Position numbers and translations under genes: made by a program. From assembly GCA_018857735.1 (NCBI GenBank), contig JABMCL010000732.1, positions 1,316,001 through 1,380,000 of the forward strand: a stretch of 64,000 nt of DNA, read 5' to 3'. Below the pieces are notes generated by a model. It ran no database searches, was not told the DNA's origin, and saw only the letters and a program-made list of their open reading frames with translations. Source of the DNA: Alviniconcha marisindica (lineage: Eukaryota; Mollusca; Gastropoda; Provannidae). Positions 37,401 through 45,686 of the stretch are shown in pieces; within the stretch, counting starts at the first letter, position 1; the number at the start of each line of letters is the position of its first letter.

Positions 37401-39552
37401 AGGCCTGCTGGCAAACAGCGAGAAGCCCAACCGAATGTTCAGCGAAAACATCTGAAATAGTAGTCTTGCAACAAAAGCCTATGCTAATATCCATTAATCT
37501 CCAAGCCGCCACTTACGCTTCTTTGTATTCGTACCTATTCAATTTTGACAGTACAGTTGAACTTATCTCCGTTGAGTGGAGTCAGTGTGAAACCCAAAAG
37601 ACGACTCGGGTCGAGCGGGCTAAGCTTGTCGCGTGACAATCCGAGCAGATTCTTCTCGATCGCCGCATCCGAGCAGATGGCACGGTGCACGCGATTGAGC
37701 AGTAGGCCTACGTCGTGGCGAAGTCGAGTTGTGTCTGCGTGTTATTTGAACGTGTTGTTGGCTATTAAATAACATGACTTGGATATAATATAGACGGACT
37801 GAACGCTGCAACATCTCTTGAACTAGTAGCCGAAAGCAGCATGTGTGTGTTGTTACAGTTTTACTGAAACCGGGATTTTTATACGGGTTTGTCAGTGAGA
37901 GTTCGTTCTTGTCGTTCCATCGATCCATTGGTCATGCAGTGATCATTAATGTATGCCGGCTTTTGTCATGTGAACTCAAGTTGACCCACACGTGCGGGGA
38001 GCGTGGATAGCTCCCCAGTGGTTAGAGCCGCATGGTCCATGGGCCCAGAGCGCCGGACTTGTGATCGAAAGGTCGCAGGTTCGCTCGGAGTTCCAGCAGG
38101 AGCGGCGGGACCATTTTCTTCTATATGGTCAACTTTCTGTGCTGACTCTTATTTCGGTACTGTTATTTCGGTATCCGCAGTAGCACGTAAAAGATCCCGG
38201 TCATTCTGCCAGATGTGCAGGTGGCAGGTTACAGCTAAACATGCATCCACCCTACGTATGTGGCGGCTTTGCATGCTGTGACGTGAAATGGTGCATGGTT
38301 GTATGGCGTACACAAAACGTGCCGAGATGGCAGCAGTTTCACGTGACACCAGCCATGTCAATACAACCAAACAACGCCCGTGAGTTCACCACTTCTGCGC
38401 ATATTTTAAAAAAACTTTAATTATTTTAATAAAAAAACGCGCTATTAAAAGCTAGTCATTCATTTAGAATCACATGCGACAAGAGCGCAGTGAGTCTGCT
38501 AGAGAGCGGAGAAAAGCGCTGTATAAAAATTACTAGAAAGTGATCAACAATTTCAGTACCTCACTTATCAACAAACTTAGATCAGTCGTAAATAACCGCG
38601 ATTCCGCAACCAATCACTTGTCACCAAAACACGTAATTAACATGTGGTGTTGTCACTTGTTCTTTGAGTCACTACTTTCTGGTCAGTAAGCTACTGTAGA
38701 ATAATCAACCTGAAAAAGCATTGCAGAGTACACTCTGAGTGCACTAAATGTATATATTCGTTTATTCTGTCGTTCACATCTTCAGTCCAATTCATCCCCG
38801 TCCTCGCACATTTTATTTTCCAGCCCAGTCCCCGCGAAATTTTGGATTTCCCCTTTTTCATATAAATTCCGATCCATCATATTCGAGCGAGTGTTGTTTA
38901 CGATAAAAACAAAACTGAAGGCTCCAAGGAGAAGATTGTACTGGTGTACTTATTTACTGGTTTACTATACTGATTTACTTGCTGTAGGTCTAACTGTGCA
39001 CCACACCACTCAGCTGCCAAAAGGCTAAAACGGTGGCGGCGAAAAGGCAGACAACAAAATACATTTTCTATCCTTAGCTGTCATGTTTTGTCTTCCGCAA
39101 ATTTTCGGAGCCTACGCCCCCTTCATCAGACCAGCAGCCCATATTGTTTATTTATAGGCGACGAAGATGGCACAGCCAGCAAAATTTTGCGGAAGACAAA
39201 ACGTCATTTAGCTGCAAGATTTATTTTGTAATTTGCGGGGAGATGGGGGTCGGGTGTGGGGGGAGGTGGGGGGGGGGGGGGGGTATTCCATTTGAAATTA
39301 AGGCAAGTCCATCCATAACTAAACTGAAGCAAAGCAGATTTGGGTGTGAGTACAGGTTGAAGCTTTTAGGTGAGGGAAAGGAGTTCTACTTTAAGTAAGT
39401 CAGTCATGCCGGCATGCACTGACGAACACGCACACACATTGGCAAACACCCCCCCCACACGCACCCCACACACACTGACAACCGCTCGCACACCACCCCC
39501 CCCCCACACAACACACACACAACACACACGCCGGCACGCGCGCGCGCACGCA

Positions 39553-39620
<68 letters not shown>

Positions 39621-39822
39621 ACTTGAGGTTTTTGTACATGCTGGAGTGGACGGGAAAGCCGTGCTGGTCGGTGCCTGTCCTTTCCGTGTACACCCACGTG
39701 CCCCCGACCCCCGGGCCCTGCTCAAAGGCCTTGACGGAGAAGAAGGGATGACGCTTGGACAGGTGTCTCACGGCACACAGCCCCGCCGCTCCCGCTCCTA
39801 CCACCGCCACTCGGATCGACAT
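19041..39822 (-). CDS. Flavin-containing monooxygenase (GS-OX-like), five exons
   Basis: FMOs use FAD, NADPH and O2 to oxygenate N- or S-nucleophiles. Exons (minus): 39822-39623, 26269-26131, 24864-24710, 21298-21121, 19646-19041 (200+139+155+178+606 = 1278 bp, 425 codons plus stop). Every intron is GT-AG and the phases match (2, 0, 2, 0). Motifs: FAD site [10 protein letters not shown] (residues 5-14), GVGGTW, NADPH site GAAASG (206-211), and [13 protein letters not shown] near 270. The FMO fingerprint F-x-G-x3-H-x3-Y reads [11 protein letters not shown] (181-191), with Arg instead of Gly. No C-terminal membrane anchor is visible, and the length fits the short invertebrate/plant GS-OX type. 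Substrate cannot be told. The start is the first ATG; an upstream GTG is ignored. A decayed exon-1 paralogue lies at 15341-15543. Introns are 13.4, 1.3, 3.4 and 1.5 kb. Confidence 0.92.
19622..19832. repeat. Tandem repeat across the FMO exon 5 acceptor
   Basis: Three ~60-72-bp units plus a partial fourth each begin GT.G.TTGTTGTGGC.CA and carry CTACAGGAGT.AGA.AAC. The first unit is the start of exon 5 with its acceptor; the others lie in the intron and carry acceptor-like AG sites. A duplication of the exon edge seeded the array. Confidence 0.8.
19833..21120 (-). other. FMO intron 4, remainder
   Basis: No mobile element is clearly recognised. A short triplicated motif, GACCACAGCGTTTT, occurs at 20628-20680. 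Open frames here look incidental. Confidence 0.5.
21121..21298 (-). CDS. FMO exon 4
   Basis: Acceptor TGTCCACAG then ACACTACTCC; donor CCAACCAG|GTAGGTAG at 21120. It encodes [13 protein letters not shown], the FMO fingerprint variant and the NADPH-binding [14 protein letters not shown], ending AYANQ, which joins in phase to VYLCHNK of exon 5. A GA run and 19 G on the plus strand (21330-21377) make a long pyrimidine tract upstream of the acceptor. Confidence 0.93.
21299..24709 (-). other. FMO intron 3
   Basis: 3.4 kb. It holds the GA/G tract near the exon 4 acceptor, a (CA)n run at 23744-23822, and an A-rich stretch at 24575-24612. Frames such as 22150-22518 and 23166-23609 (plus) resemble nothing known. 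No LINE or SINE is clearly recognised. Confidence 0.6.
23744..23822. repeat. (CA)n microsatellite
   Basis: Uninterrupted CA for about 60 bp, then CA with a CCA and a CGCA interruption. It lies inside FMO intron 3. Confidence 0.95.
24710..24864 (-). CDS. FMO exon 3
   Basis: Acceptor GCCCTGCAG, donor GCAGCGG|GTAACT. It reads [16 protein letters not shown] ... [14 protein letters not shown] and splits a Gly codon (GG|A) with exon 4, giving the family's 'C.GHY.TP' junction. Confidence 0.92.
24895..26110. repeat. 33-bp minisatellite filling FMO intron 2
   Basis: About 30 degenerate 33-bp units (core ACATCTAGTTGGCTATGGTA then CCCGTGGAAACAA) occupy most of the 1266-bp intron, with one ~110-bp unique break at about 25040-25150. 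Because 33 is divisible by three, minus-strand frames show an 11-residue periodic peptide; these are intronic and not a gene. Confidence 0.9.
26131..26269 (-). CDS. FMO exon 2
   Basis: Acceptor CTTTCTTTTCAG, donor ATACAG|GTAAGTAC. It reads [15 protein letters not shown] ... [12 protein letters not shown], the usual FMO segment between the two nucleotide-binding regions. Its first base completes the Lys codon begun in exon 1. Confidence 0.93.
26297..26333. repeat. (GA)n-G run near the FMO exon 2 acceptor
   Basis: AGAG repeats followed by about 11 G, 30 bp upstream (minus) of exon 2. This resembles the GA/G tract beside exon 4. Confidence 0.8.
26334..26833 (-). other. FMO intron 1, segment without clear element
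   Basis: 26482-26705 contains text with CGCATTTGCCGCTGCAAATT and CAGCAGCGAAAGTGCA that loosely resembles GC-rich patches at 30300-30480 and 52600-53050. It may be an unnamed repeat; no termini are found. Confidence 0.3.
26834..26908. repeat. 30-bp hairpin at a LINE 3' end
   Basis: Arms 26834-26863 and 26879-26908 match at 29 of 30 positions (start ACTGGACGACTTCTCTGC), with a 15-nt loop. It directly abuts the 3' terminus of the minus-strand LINE at 26909. Confidence 0.85.
27118..27196. repeat. (CG)n(CA)n microsatellite
   Basis: CG repeats pass into CA repeats, located within the 3' region of the LINE remnant. Confidence 0.95.
29326..29400. repeat. AT-rich hairpin inside the LINE
   Basis: GTTTAACCAAAGATTATAAAT (21 bp, 29326-29346) recurs inverted at 29380-29400, with a direct partial copy in the loop. 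It lies between the linker and endonuclease parts of the LINE. Confidence 0.8.
29743..31384 (-). other. FMO intron 1: 70-bp tandem repeat and unassigned DNA
   Basis: 29990-30240 has three to four ~70-bp units with the core GTTACACCATACC and CTCGGAGAATAAC. The rest, including plus-strand frame 30342-30626, shows no recognised protein or element. Confidence 0.5.
31385..31454. repeat. (GT)n microsatellite
   Basis: A pure GT run of about 70 bp. Confidence 0.95.
31916..32047 (-). repeat. Inverted copy of the repeat at 34131
   Basis: The reverse complement matches 34131-34242 joined to 34741-34757 (shared words CGCTCTAAGCCGGATGTTGA, TGCCGTGGGGCG, GGTCGCAATGGC). It serves as the empty-site comparison for the element at 34243-34738. 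Confidence 0.8.
32048..34130 (-). other. FMO intron 1, mostly unassigned
   Basis: A small S3 SINE fragment lies at 33120-33190 (CCACAGAGACCATAAGGACA, TCGACTTTCACACAGCTCCT). Otherwise there are no recognised elements or genes. Confidence 0.4.
34131..34757 (+). repeat. Repeat copy split by a TIR element
   Basis: 34131-34242 plus 34741-34757 match the inverted copy at 31916-32047 with the intervening 496-498 bp absent there. Confidence 0.75.
34243..34738. mobile_element. TA-flanked DNA element with 13-bp perfect TIRs
   Basis: The ends are TTGGGCGGTTCAG and its exact reverse complement, each bordered by TA. Length 496 bp, no transposase. Internal fragments of frames (a plus frame beginning [18 protein letters not shown] at about 34341; a minus frame with [12 protein letters not shown]) may be relics of a parent element's protein. 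A TA duplication suggests a Tc1/mariner-type non-autonomous element, but the TSD length is ambiguous against the empty site (TATA). Confidence 0.7.
34758..35319 (-). other. FMO intron 1, A-rich and unassigned
   Basis: AAG-rich at 34753-34800. Nothing else is recognised. Confidence 0.35.
35320..35705. repeat. Minisatellite, ~28-33-bp units
   Basis: Repeated GACAAGGTTCTGGGAGTAGC and AGAGAGACAA with variable spacing, about 12 units. Long frames across it on both strands are repeat artefacts. Confidence 0.85.
35706..36320 (-). mobile_element. 5'-truncated LINE C-terminal fragment
   Basis: Minus-strand frames give [19 protein letters not shown] (about 36210-36155) and [20 protein letters not shown] (about 36085-36028), then [13 protein letters not shown]. 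These match the usual C-terminal blocks of LINE reverse-transcriptase proteins. The 3' UTR ends in TGTAATTAAAGTTCAGTCAG (near 35725). A frameshift separates the first two blocks. The wording differs from the other LINEs here, so this is another family. Confidence 0.75.
36321..38004 (-). other. FMO intron 1: G-run, hairpin, unassigned
   Basis: Contains 19 G at 36739-36757 and the hairpin at 36981-37095. The remainder has no recognised gene or repeat. Confidence 0.35.
36981..37095. repeat. MITE-like hairpin
   Basis: Arms of about 42 bp (36981-37022 and 37053-37095) share TGTGTAAGTTTTGTC exactly and the outer text GCGAAA.AAGAAAAAC approximately, around a 30-nt loop. The outer motif CGCGAAATAAGAAA also appears, inverted and alone, at about 55259-55272. 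Confidence 0.6.
38005..38530 (+). repeat. SINE family S1 copy
   Basis: The tRNA-like head (GATAGCTCCCCAGTGGTTAG, then GAGCGCCGGACTTGTGATCG) is followed by the S1 body and the 3' end CTAGAGAGCGGAGAAAAGCG, CTGTATAAA. It lies antisense in FMO intron 1. Confidence 0.8.
38531..39553 (-). other. FMO intron 1, proximal part
   Basis: An inverted repeat at 39076-39213 (arms containing GTTTTGTCTTCCGC) and 16 G at 39268-39283. Otherwise unassigned. Confidence 0.4.
39554..39618. repeat. (CA)n microsatellite at FMO exon 1 donor
   Basis: The CA run ends directly at the donor, so on the gene strand intron 1 begins GTAAGTGTGTGT. A shorter version is present beside the pseudo-exon at 15325-15336. Confidence 0.95.
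39623..39822 (-). CDS. FMO exon 1
   Basis: ATG at 39822-39820 in AGAATGTCG. It reads [20 protein letters not shown] and ends SSMYKNL plus two bases of a Lys codon before the donor GTAAGTG. It carries the Rossmann GxGxxG for FAD. 15 bp upstream of the ATG are shared with the pseudo-exon at 15543. Confidence 0.94.
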
Positions 39823-40566
39823 TCTCACCGCTGCTCAAAACTCGACTCGATCGCTTTGCCTGTTTGGTATACGCTTCTTCTTTTTTTGTCGGCTTCTGCC
39901 GCTTGATATTGAATAAAAACTTCTGCTGACTGATATTGAATAAAAAAATCTTTCTTCCTGGATCTTATGAAAACAGTTTTGGATTTGTTTTAATGCTTTC
40001 TTCTTTTCTCGATTGGAGACGACCAATCGCTTGGCCTTCGCTGCGTTGTTCTTTTCGTTTGATTTTTGATTTTTGTTTTCTTGTTTCTTTTCTTCTTTTT
40101 TCTTCTTCTTCTTTGTCTTTTTTTCTTCCTTCCTTCTTCAATCAGTCGTGTTTTTCTCGTTTTGTTTCAATCATTCGATCTCTGGTAACGTTCAAAATGA
40201 ACTGCAGTGCAAACTATATTGCAGTTTACTCTCCAAACCGCAGACAAGATTAGCGTTCAGTGAAATCAGTGCTAACTGAGAAACTGTAGCGACTGAGCAG
40301 AAGCGCGGCGGTCAGTCTTCAGCTGCTGCGTTGGTCGAGTGAGCCGGCCGGCTTGCTGAGTGAGCCTGTGGCTAGTTGCCGGATGAAGGCGTCGACTGGT
40401 GTGAACAGATAGGGCCATCGGTCCGCGGTTTTTTTAGTTCAGCTGGCACGCAGACCGCCGGCTCAGCCGTTTCCTTTACGTCACTCTCGCGCTAGCGGTT
40501 CCGCTTCGTTCAGTTGACATTTTCCGTCCCCGCCAGGCAATGTTCTCTCTTTTGTCGGTGCTTGCA

Positions 40567-40569
<3 letters not shown>
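39823..40569 (-). promoter_or_regulatory. FMO 5' flank (presumed promoter region)
   Basis: Sequence upstream of the FMO ATG. No TATA box or initiator can be called confidently. A pyrimidine-rich stretch lies at 40085-40140. Position alone supports the assignment. Confidence 0.25.
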
Positions 40570-40608
<39 letters not shown>

Positions 40609-40614
40609 GCGCGC

Positions 40615-40677
<63 letters not shown>

Positions 40678-40690
40678 CGGGGGGAGGGGG
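40570..40690. repeat. (CT)n(GC)n(GT)n compound microsatellite
   Basis: CT run, then alternating GC, then GT, ending in a G-rich tail. Confidence 0.95.
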
Positions 40691-41282
40691 GTTGTAGGCC
40701 ACAGTCATCACTGATCTGGGTGATCTGTTTGCTGCAATTGATTATAACTTATACGGCAGCTGTTTCCACCACACCATTATTGCTGTTCTCGTCATTGCGG
40801 TTCACCACCTTTGTGTTTATATTTATTGTTAGTTGTGTACGTTTCGCTAGCTTTTTTGTGTTTTTTTTTGTTTTTGTTTGTTTGTTTAAATTTTTTTATT
40901 ATTATTATTAAATCGTCTTTATATATATGTGGCCATTTTTCACACTTTTTCCCCCCTCTTTCGTTGCCCTTCCGCTTTCCTTCAAGAGGCCCATACTCAT
41001 GTTCTCTAACTTCTTTCTTGATAATGTCAGAATTGCCCAGCTCTCTGCCTGTCAGTGGCAGATCCGTTTGACGGCGCCCCCATCTGCACTTTCCAGCCTG
41101 TCACAGTTTCTGTTCATCTTGAAGTCGGCCTCCAAAACCTGCCAACTTGATCCGATTCCTATCCCTCTTCTTGTGGAATGTCTCAATACTCTCCTTCCTT
41201 CTCTCGCTGCTTTCATCAACTCTTCGCGGCTGTCCTCTGGCGTCTTTTTTAGGTTTTGAAAACTACTCTTGTTACACATCTT

Positions 41283-41454
41283 AATAATAATAATAATAAT
41301 AATGTACATTTATCATGCGCTCATCAACACCCTGAGCGCTCACATGATACATATTAACCTAAATATGATATTCTATACACATGTAGAGCATAGTCCTACA
41401 AAACGATTTACATAGAGTATTATAAAAAGAAAAAAAGAAAAGAAAAACGCATTA

Positions 41455-41507
<53 letters not shown>

Positions 41508-41666
41508 TAGCAGAAACTGGGTACTGATATTAGTTAGGATGGAAATACTTCGAGAAGAGGAAGGTTTTCAGTTTGGCTTTAAAAGATGACAGGGTTGAGC
41601 AGTGTCTAATGTCTTGTGGGAGTGAATTCCAAATGTGGGGTCCAAAGCAAGAGACCCAATGTGGGG
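41283..41666 (-). mobile_element. 5'-truncated LINE tail inserted in the host LINE
   Basis: The same 3' end as 11428-11780, starting with (AAT)n and containing CATTTATCATGCGCTCATCA and a (CA)n run at 41457-41501. Removing it restores the continuous reading THLLKKPSLDP of the surrounding plus-strand LINE. No TSD longer than 3 bp (TCT) is seen. Confidence 0.8.
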
Positions 41667-42173
41667 TCTCAAAAAGCCCTCTCTTGACCCGAACAAACTA
41701 TAGCTGTAACTATCGCCCTGTCTCCAGTCTATCATTTGTCTCCAAGACCATCAAAAATTTGGTTCTTTCTCAGCTCCCTGAACATCTCTCTGCAAACAAC
41801 CTCTACAGTCGCTTTCAGTCTGCTTTTCGACCCGGAAATAGCACCGGAACTGCACTTCTGAAAATAGTTAATGGCCTTTCCCTTTTAGATGATAGAAATG
41901 TTTTTCTGCTCGCTCTTTTTGGACTTGTCAGCAGCCATCGATACAATAGACCATAGCATATATTAATCGCCTGACGTCACCGTGATTATCACATGACCAT
42001 GAAAACTCATACTTCCAATCTGGTACGCTCAGCAACTTTTGAACTCCGCCGAATTAGTACCACCCGTCATTACCTGTCCACAGATGCCACATACATCCTT
42101 ATCTCTGCATTTGTTCTTTCATACGTTGACTGCTGCAATTCTCTTCTGTGTGGCTGCCCTCAGTATTTCTTAA

Positions 42174-42973
42174 AGTAAAAGTCCAAGGTTTTTAAGTATG
42201 CAAAATGACCATCGAAATGATTGACAAATGAGTCACTAGTTTCAGATTTAATGAAATAAAATAAAAATAAAAATGTTTAATTGGGTTTTTAATCGATTTT
42301 ATTTTCTGTAGGCTGCCCGAGACTACAGTCTCGGGTTCTCCATCAGTCACGTGACTTTCCCGGAGGTGACGTCAGTTTGGGGAGTCAGTGCGGTTGCCAT
42401 CTTAGATTCTTCAGTAAACTGTGTATGCGTGTGGTCGACAAAAAAGTTAACTATGCCGGCCTACTGTGTTGCCGCGAACTGTAACAATTCGCAGACGACC
42501 CCAGGTATAACAATGCACGAGCTCCCGCGCAATCGACCCGCAGTGAGGCGAAGGTGGATTAAATTTATACAGTCCAAACGAGCTGACTTTCTTGCTGCGC
42601 CGCATCACGCCCATTTGTGTAGCGAGCACTTTAGTGAGTGCGATTTCGCAAACCCCATGGAATACCGCATACTCTTTCAAAATCCTGCCTGACAGGCTGA
42701 AACTGATACGGCTGTATCCTTGTGGGTCTCTCGGGCAAAGTATCAGTTTCGTCTTCGGAGCTTGAGTTGGCCATTTTGCAGCGACTCCCCAGAGTGACGT
42801 AGTAGGCATATGGTCACGTGATTTGGGCGTCATGGCGACGCTTTCGGTACGACAGAAAATGCCTTTTTTCGTGCATTTATAACCCTCAGATCACAGTTTC
42901 ACCTACATCATCGTTCTCAGCGAGCTTTAACGGAAATCGTTTCAAAAATCACCCCTAACCTTGGACTTGTCCT
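42174..42973 (+). mobile_element. Kolobok-like DNA transposon with THAP gene
   Basis: TTAA occurs on both sides (42170-42173, 42974-42977), and deleting the element with one TTAA restores the LINE reading CPQYFLNKLQK. The ends AGTAAAAGTCCAAGGTT and, inverted, AGGACAAGTCCAAGGTT match at 15 of 17 positions. Subterminal inverted text around TCACGTGA and GTGACGT adds symmetry. It encodes a THAP domain (42453-42692) but no DDE transposase. Kolobok elements have TTAA TSDs and THAP proteins; piggyBac shares TTAA but not THAP. The element is non-autonomous at 800 bp. Confidence 0.82.
42453..42692 (+). CDS. THAP-domain protein, 79 residues
   Basis: Starts MPAYCVAANC. The C2CH zinc ligands fit the THAP pattern: C5, C10, C56, H59 (LCSEHF), with W35 in VRRRWIKFI and the DF-type end ECDF. 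THAP domains bind DNA in P-element and Kolobok transposases and in animal regulators. The frame stops about 20 residues after the zinc ligands, so either this is the first exon or the rest was lost. It lies wholly inside the TTAA-flanked element, so it is transposon cargo rather than a host gene. Confidence 0.85.
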   Translation: MPAYCVAANCNNSQTTPGITMHELPRNRPAVRRRWIKFIQSKRADFLAAPHHAHLCSEHFSECDFANPMEYRILFQNPA

Positions 42974-43496
42974 TTAAACAAACTACAAAAAGGTCAAAAC
43001 AACGCTGCTCACCATGTCCTGAGAGTTATCAAAACTTTTCGTATCTCTCCTCATCTTTCCATTGGCTTCCCATTGATCCACGAATACAGTACAAACTCAC
43101 TTCTCTGTGCTACAACTGCCTCAGCTCGACCTCTCCTGTCTACTGCTTTGACTGAACTCCTAAAAGTTTACAAACCAACCCGCCAGCCACGCTCTTCTGA
43201 TACTTCTATTGATTATTTCTTTGTCTTCCCTCTATGCGCACGCACTAGCTTGGGCAGAGATATTTTTCTTATGCTGCACCCTTTCTCTGGAACAGCTTTC
43301 TTTGCAAAGTTAGATCATCTAGCTCTTCAAGCTATCCTGTTGACTGTGTGTGTGCGCGTGCGTGCGTGCGTGCGCGCGCTCGCTCGCTCGCGGAATTTAG
43401 TTTTCACTGTGTTTTGGCTCTTTGCTTTGTAATGGGCTGTGTACTCCAATTTCGAGACACAGCGCATAAAAGAGTACTTTGTTATTATTATTTACA

Positions 43497-43743
43497 GTGT
43501 TTCCTTTCAACTCTTCTGAATCTGTGCCTCTGTGCTACGGCCACTTCCGGTTTGTAACTGATCTTTCCCCTTGATTTGTTTTACGAACACTCTCGAGAAC
43601 GGACCGAAAACACCCGAATTTAGCGAAAGTAGTCTGACGGCGGAGCTGTCGTAACTTTGAATCGTGTAACCGCGCAGTGGGTTGGAAAGCTTTCCGCTAG
43701 CATAGTTTATTATCCGTGTTCATTAAACCAGCTCCAGCAGGCA
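43497..43743. other. LINE 3' flank
   Basis: Nothing else is recognised. Confidence 0.3.
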
Positions 43744-43805
43744 TCTCTCTGTCTCTCTGTCTCTGTCTGTCTGTCTGTGTCTCTCTCTCTGTGTCTGTCT
43801 GTCTG

Positions 43806-43887
<82 letters not shown>
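43744..43887. repeat. (CTGT)n/(CT)n microsatellite
   Basis: Mixed CTGT tetramers pass into pure CT. Confidence 0.95.
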
Positions 43888-43890
<3 letters not shown>

Positions 43891-45295
43891 CATACCCCTC
43901 TTCGCACACCAAAAAGATCAATAATGATAAACATTGATCGTGGACATTACTGGAAGAGAAGGATTTTTTTATTTTATTTTTAAATGTAGACATAACAGTC
44001 TGATTTAGTTATTACGCATCTTTTTAAAAAAATGGAGATCGAAATCTAGGCGTGCTTGGGGCAAATTCTCAAGAAAAAGACTACGGCAAATCTTGTCAAA
44101 ATCACGTACTGGTGAGGTCTTACATTAACATTACATATCATACACGTCTCACGTGTGCTATATAGGTTATCAGATGCAAAACCACTTTCGTCTCGCAGTC
44201 GTATGATATATTACAGTATTACTCTTTTAATTCATGGCGTTGTTGTACATTTCTTTGTGTAATGTCTGTCCATGATTCCACGGCCACACCTTTTTCTCAC
44301 AGCAGCTTTGCACTTTTTAGCCAAAAAGTTTGTTGTTTTGTTGTTATTGTTTTCTTCCTCTTCTTCTTCTTCAAAATTAAAAATATATATATATAAAAAA
44401 AATTTTTTTTACCTTCCTTTTAGTTGGGTCGAATCCATCCTTGACACCCACCATCTCTCATTCCGTCGTCTAAAACTGTCTTTGAATTTTGTACCAAATT
44501 GAAGTCTCACCCAAATAACCTTGCTTACAGCTGTGTGTTCGAACCACAAAGCGCAAACCTTTATGGAGCGTATCCCGCAAAAATGCCACCCCTTGGTCTT
44601 TGAAATGAATATAGCCTCACTTGGAGAAATCTGGAATATAGGTGGCTTTAATCGGTGATGCATTTGTTCTGGGCACCGCTCCGCCGTCTGCCTTCACACA
44701 CAGTCCATCCAGACTTGACAGCCTTTAGAAAAACGATACATCGCATCCAGCAACATATAAACACTAAACAGTTCTGCTGGGAATTTGGTTCTGACTGCCC
44801 TGCATTCAGTTCCAAATGATATTTTTTACTGACAGATGAAAATCGGATGGTGGGGTTACTGATGCGACAGTGTCCTCGCACATTTACAGAAAACCTCACA
44901 CATGTCTTCCAAACGACGGCTTTGTAATCGGTGCAGGACTTCTTCGAGGTTTTCTTTTAGCTAGAAGACACGTGTACCGTTCACGTGAGAAGTCGTTCCG
45001 GCTTGAATATAATTCCATGCCACCTGTACACAACATAAAAATGACCACCACGTCTTGATGGAAACAAATTCACGAACTGTGTTCGAATTTAATCAGGTTC
45101 AACTGCTAAGGATGCCCCTGGTGGCACCATCTCAGTCGAATACATTCCACTCTCTGATTTGTACTCAGGTCTGAACAATTATATCACTGACCTAAATAAA
45201 TGGGATAAGTATCCGCTGAACAAACTACATCAGCTCAATCGAAAGATAAACGGATTCCTCTCTTCTTTGTTGTTGTTCCAACAAAAGACAAGAGA
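43888..45295. other. Unassigned
   Basis: 1.4 kb with T-rich patches. A plus-strand frame at 44855-45055 contains SSHIYRKPHTCLPNDGFVIG, which I cannot place. No TIRs, SINE or LINE motifs are seen. Confidence 0.35.
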
Positions 45296-45305
45296 CATCT
45301 ATCCT

Positions 45306-45366
45306 GTAAGTAAGTAAACATGGTGCTTAACGTCCACAGAAACCATAAGGCTTATAGGGACGGGCC
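45306..45366 (-). repeat. 61-bp SINE S2 3'-tail insertion with 10-bp TSD
   Basis: Only the last ~60 bp of an S2 SINE (minus) are present, including the (GTAA)3 tail complement. CATCTATCCT lies immediately on each side (45296-45305, 45367-45376). This is an extreme 5'-truncated retroposition. Confidence 0.88.
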
Positions 45367-45509
45367 CATCTATCCTAAGTCTATGTCCGCCTTTTATGCA
45401 CGACTGGTTCCTCGTTCTTGCTGAATGGAGAAGAATCCACTTTTGTGTTCCAGGAAACGAGTCGCTTTCTTTAGATTGCATTTCATTACATAGTTCGTAT
45501 TTGATGTCA

Positions 45510-45629
45510 GAAAAAAACAAGAAAAAAAGAAAGAAAGAAAGAAAAGAAAAAAAGAGAGAAAGAAAAAGAGAAAAAGAAAAGAAAAGGGGGCGAAGAAAGA
45601 GTGTCGAAGAAAGAAGGGAGAAAACACAC

Positions 45630-45684
<55 letters not shown>
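45510..45684. repeat. Purine-rich (GAAA)n tract then (CA)n
   Basis: Irregular GAAA/AAAG repeats (45510-45620) followed by CA repeats (45626-45684). Confidence 0.9.

Positions 45685-45686
<2 letters not shown>

Larger units (their letters stand above)
40930..43496 (+). mobile_element. LINE (CR1/L2-like) split by two later insertions
   Basis: Segment 1 (to 41282) reads SASKTCQLDPIPIPLLVECL and ends ...THL. Segment 2 (41667-41960) continues LKKPSLDPNKL ... NYRPVSSLSFVSKTIKNLVL and FQSAFRPGNSTGTALLK. Segment 3 (41988-42173) reads FELRRISTTRHYLSTDA and DCCNSLLCGCPQYFL. Segment 4 (from 42974) reads NKLQKGQNNAAHHVLRV then HWLPIDPRIQYKLTSL. The catalytic middle of the reverse transcriptase (YADD region) is deleted between segments 2 and 3. 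Insertion 1 (41283-41666) is a minus-strand LINE tail; insertion 2 (42174-42973) is a TTAA-flanked DNA transposon. The 3' end has ATT repeats near 43485. Confidence 0.85.

Noticed and set aside
37545..37772. Coding exon candidate on plus strand
   Set aside because: No splice context or family resemblance; several overlapping frames of similar length.
44855..45058. Penelope-like or GIY-YIG signal (IYRKP words)
   Set aside because: Only a five-residue resemblance; no catalytic block or reverse transcriptase nearby.
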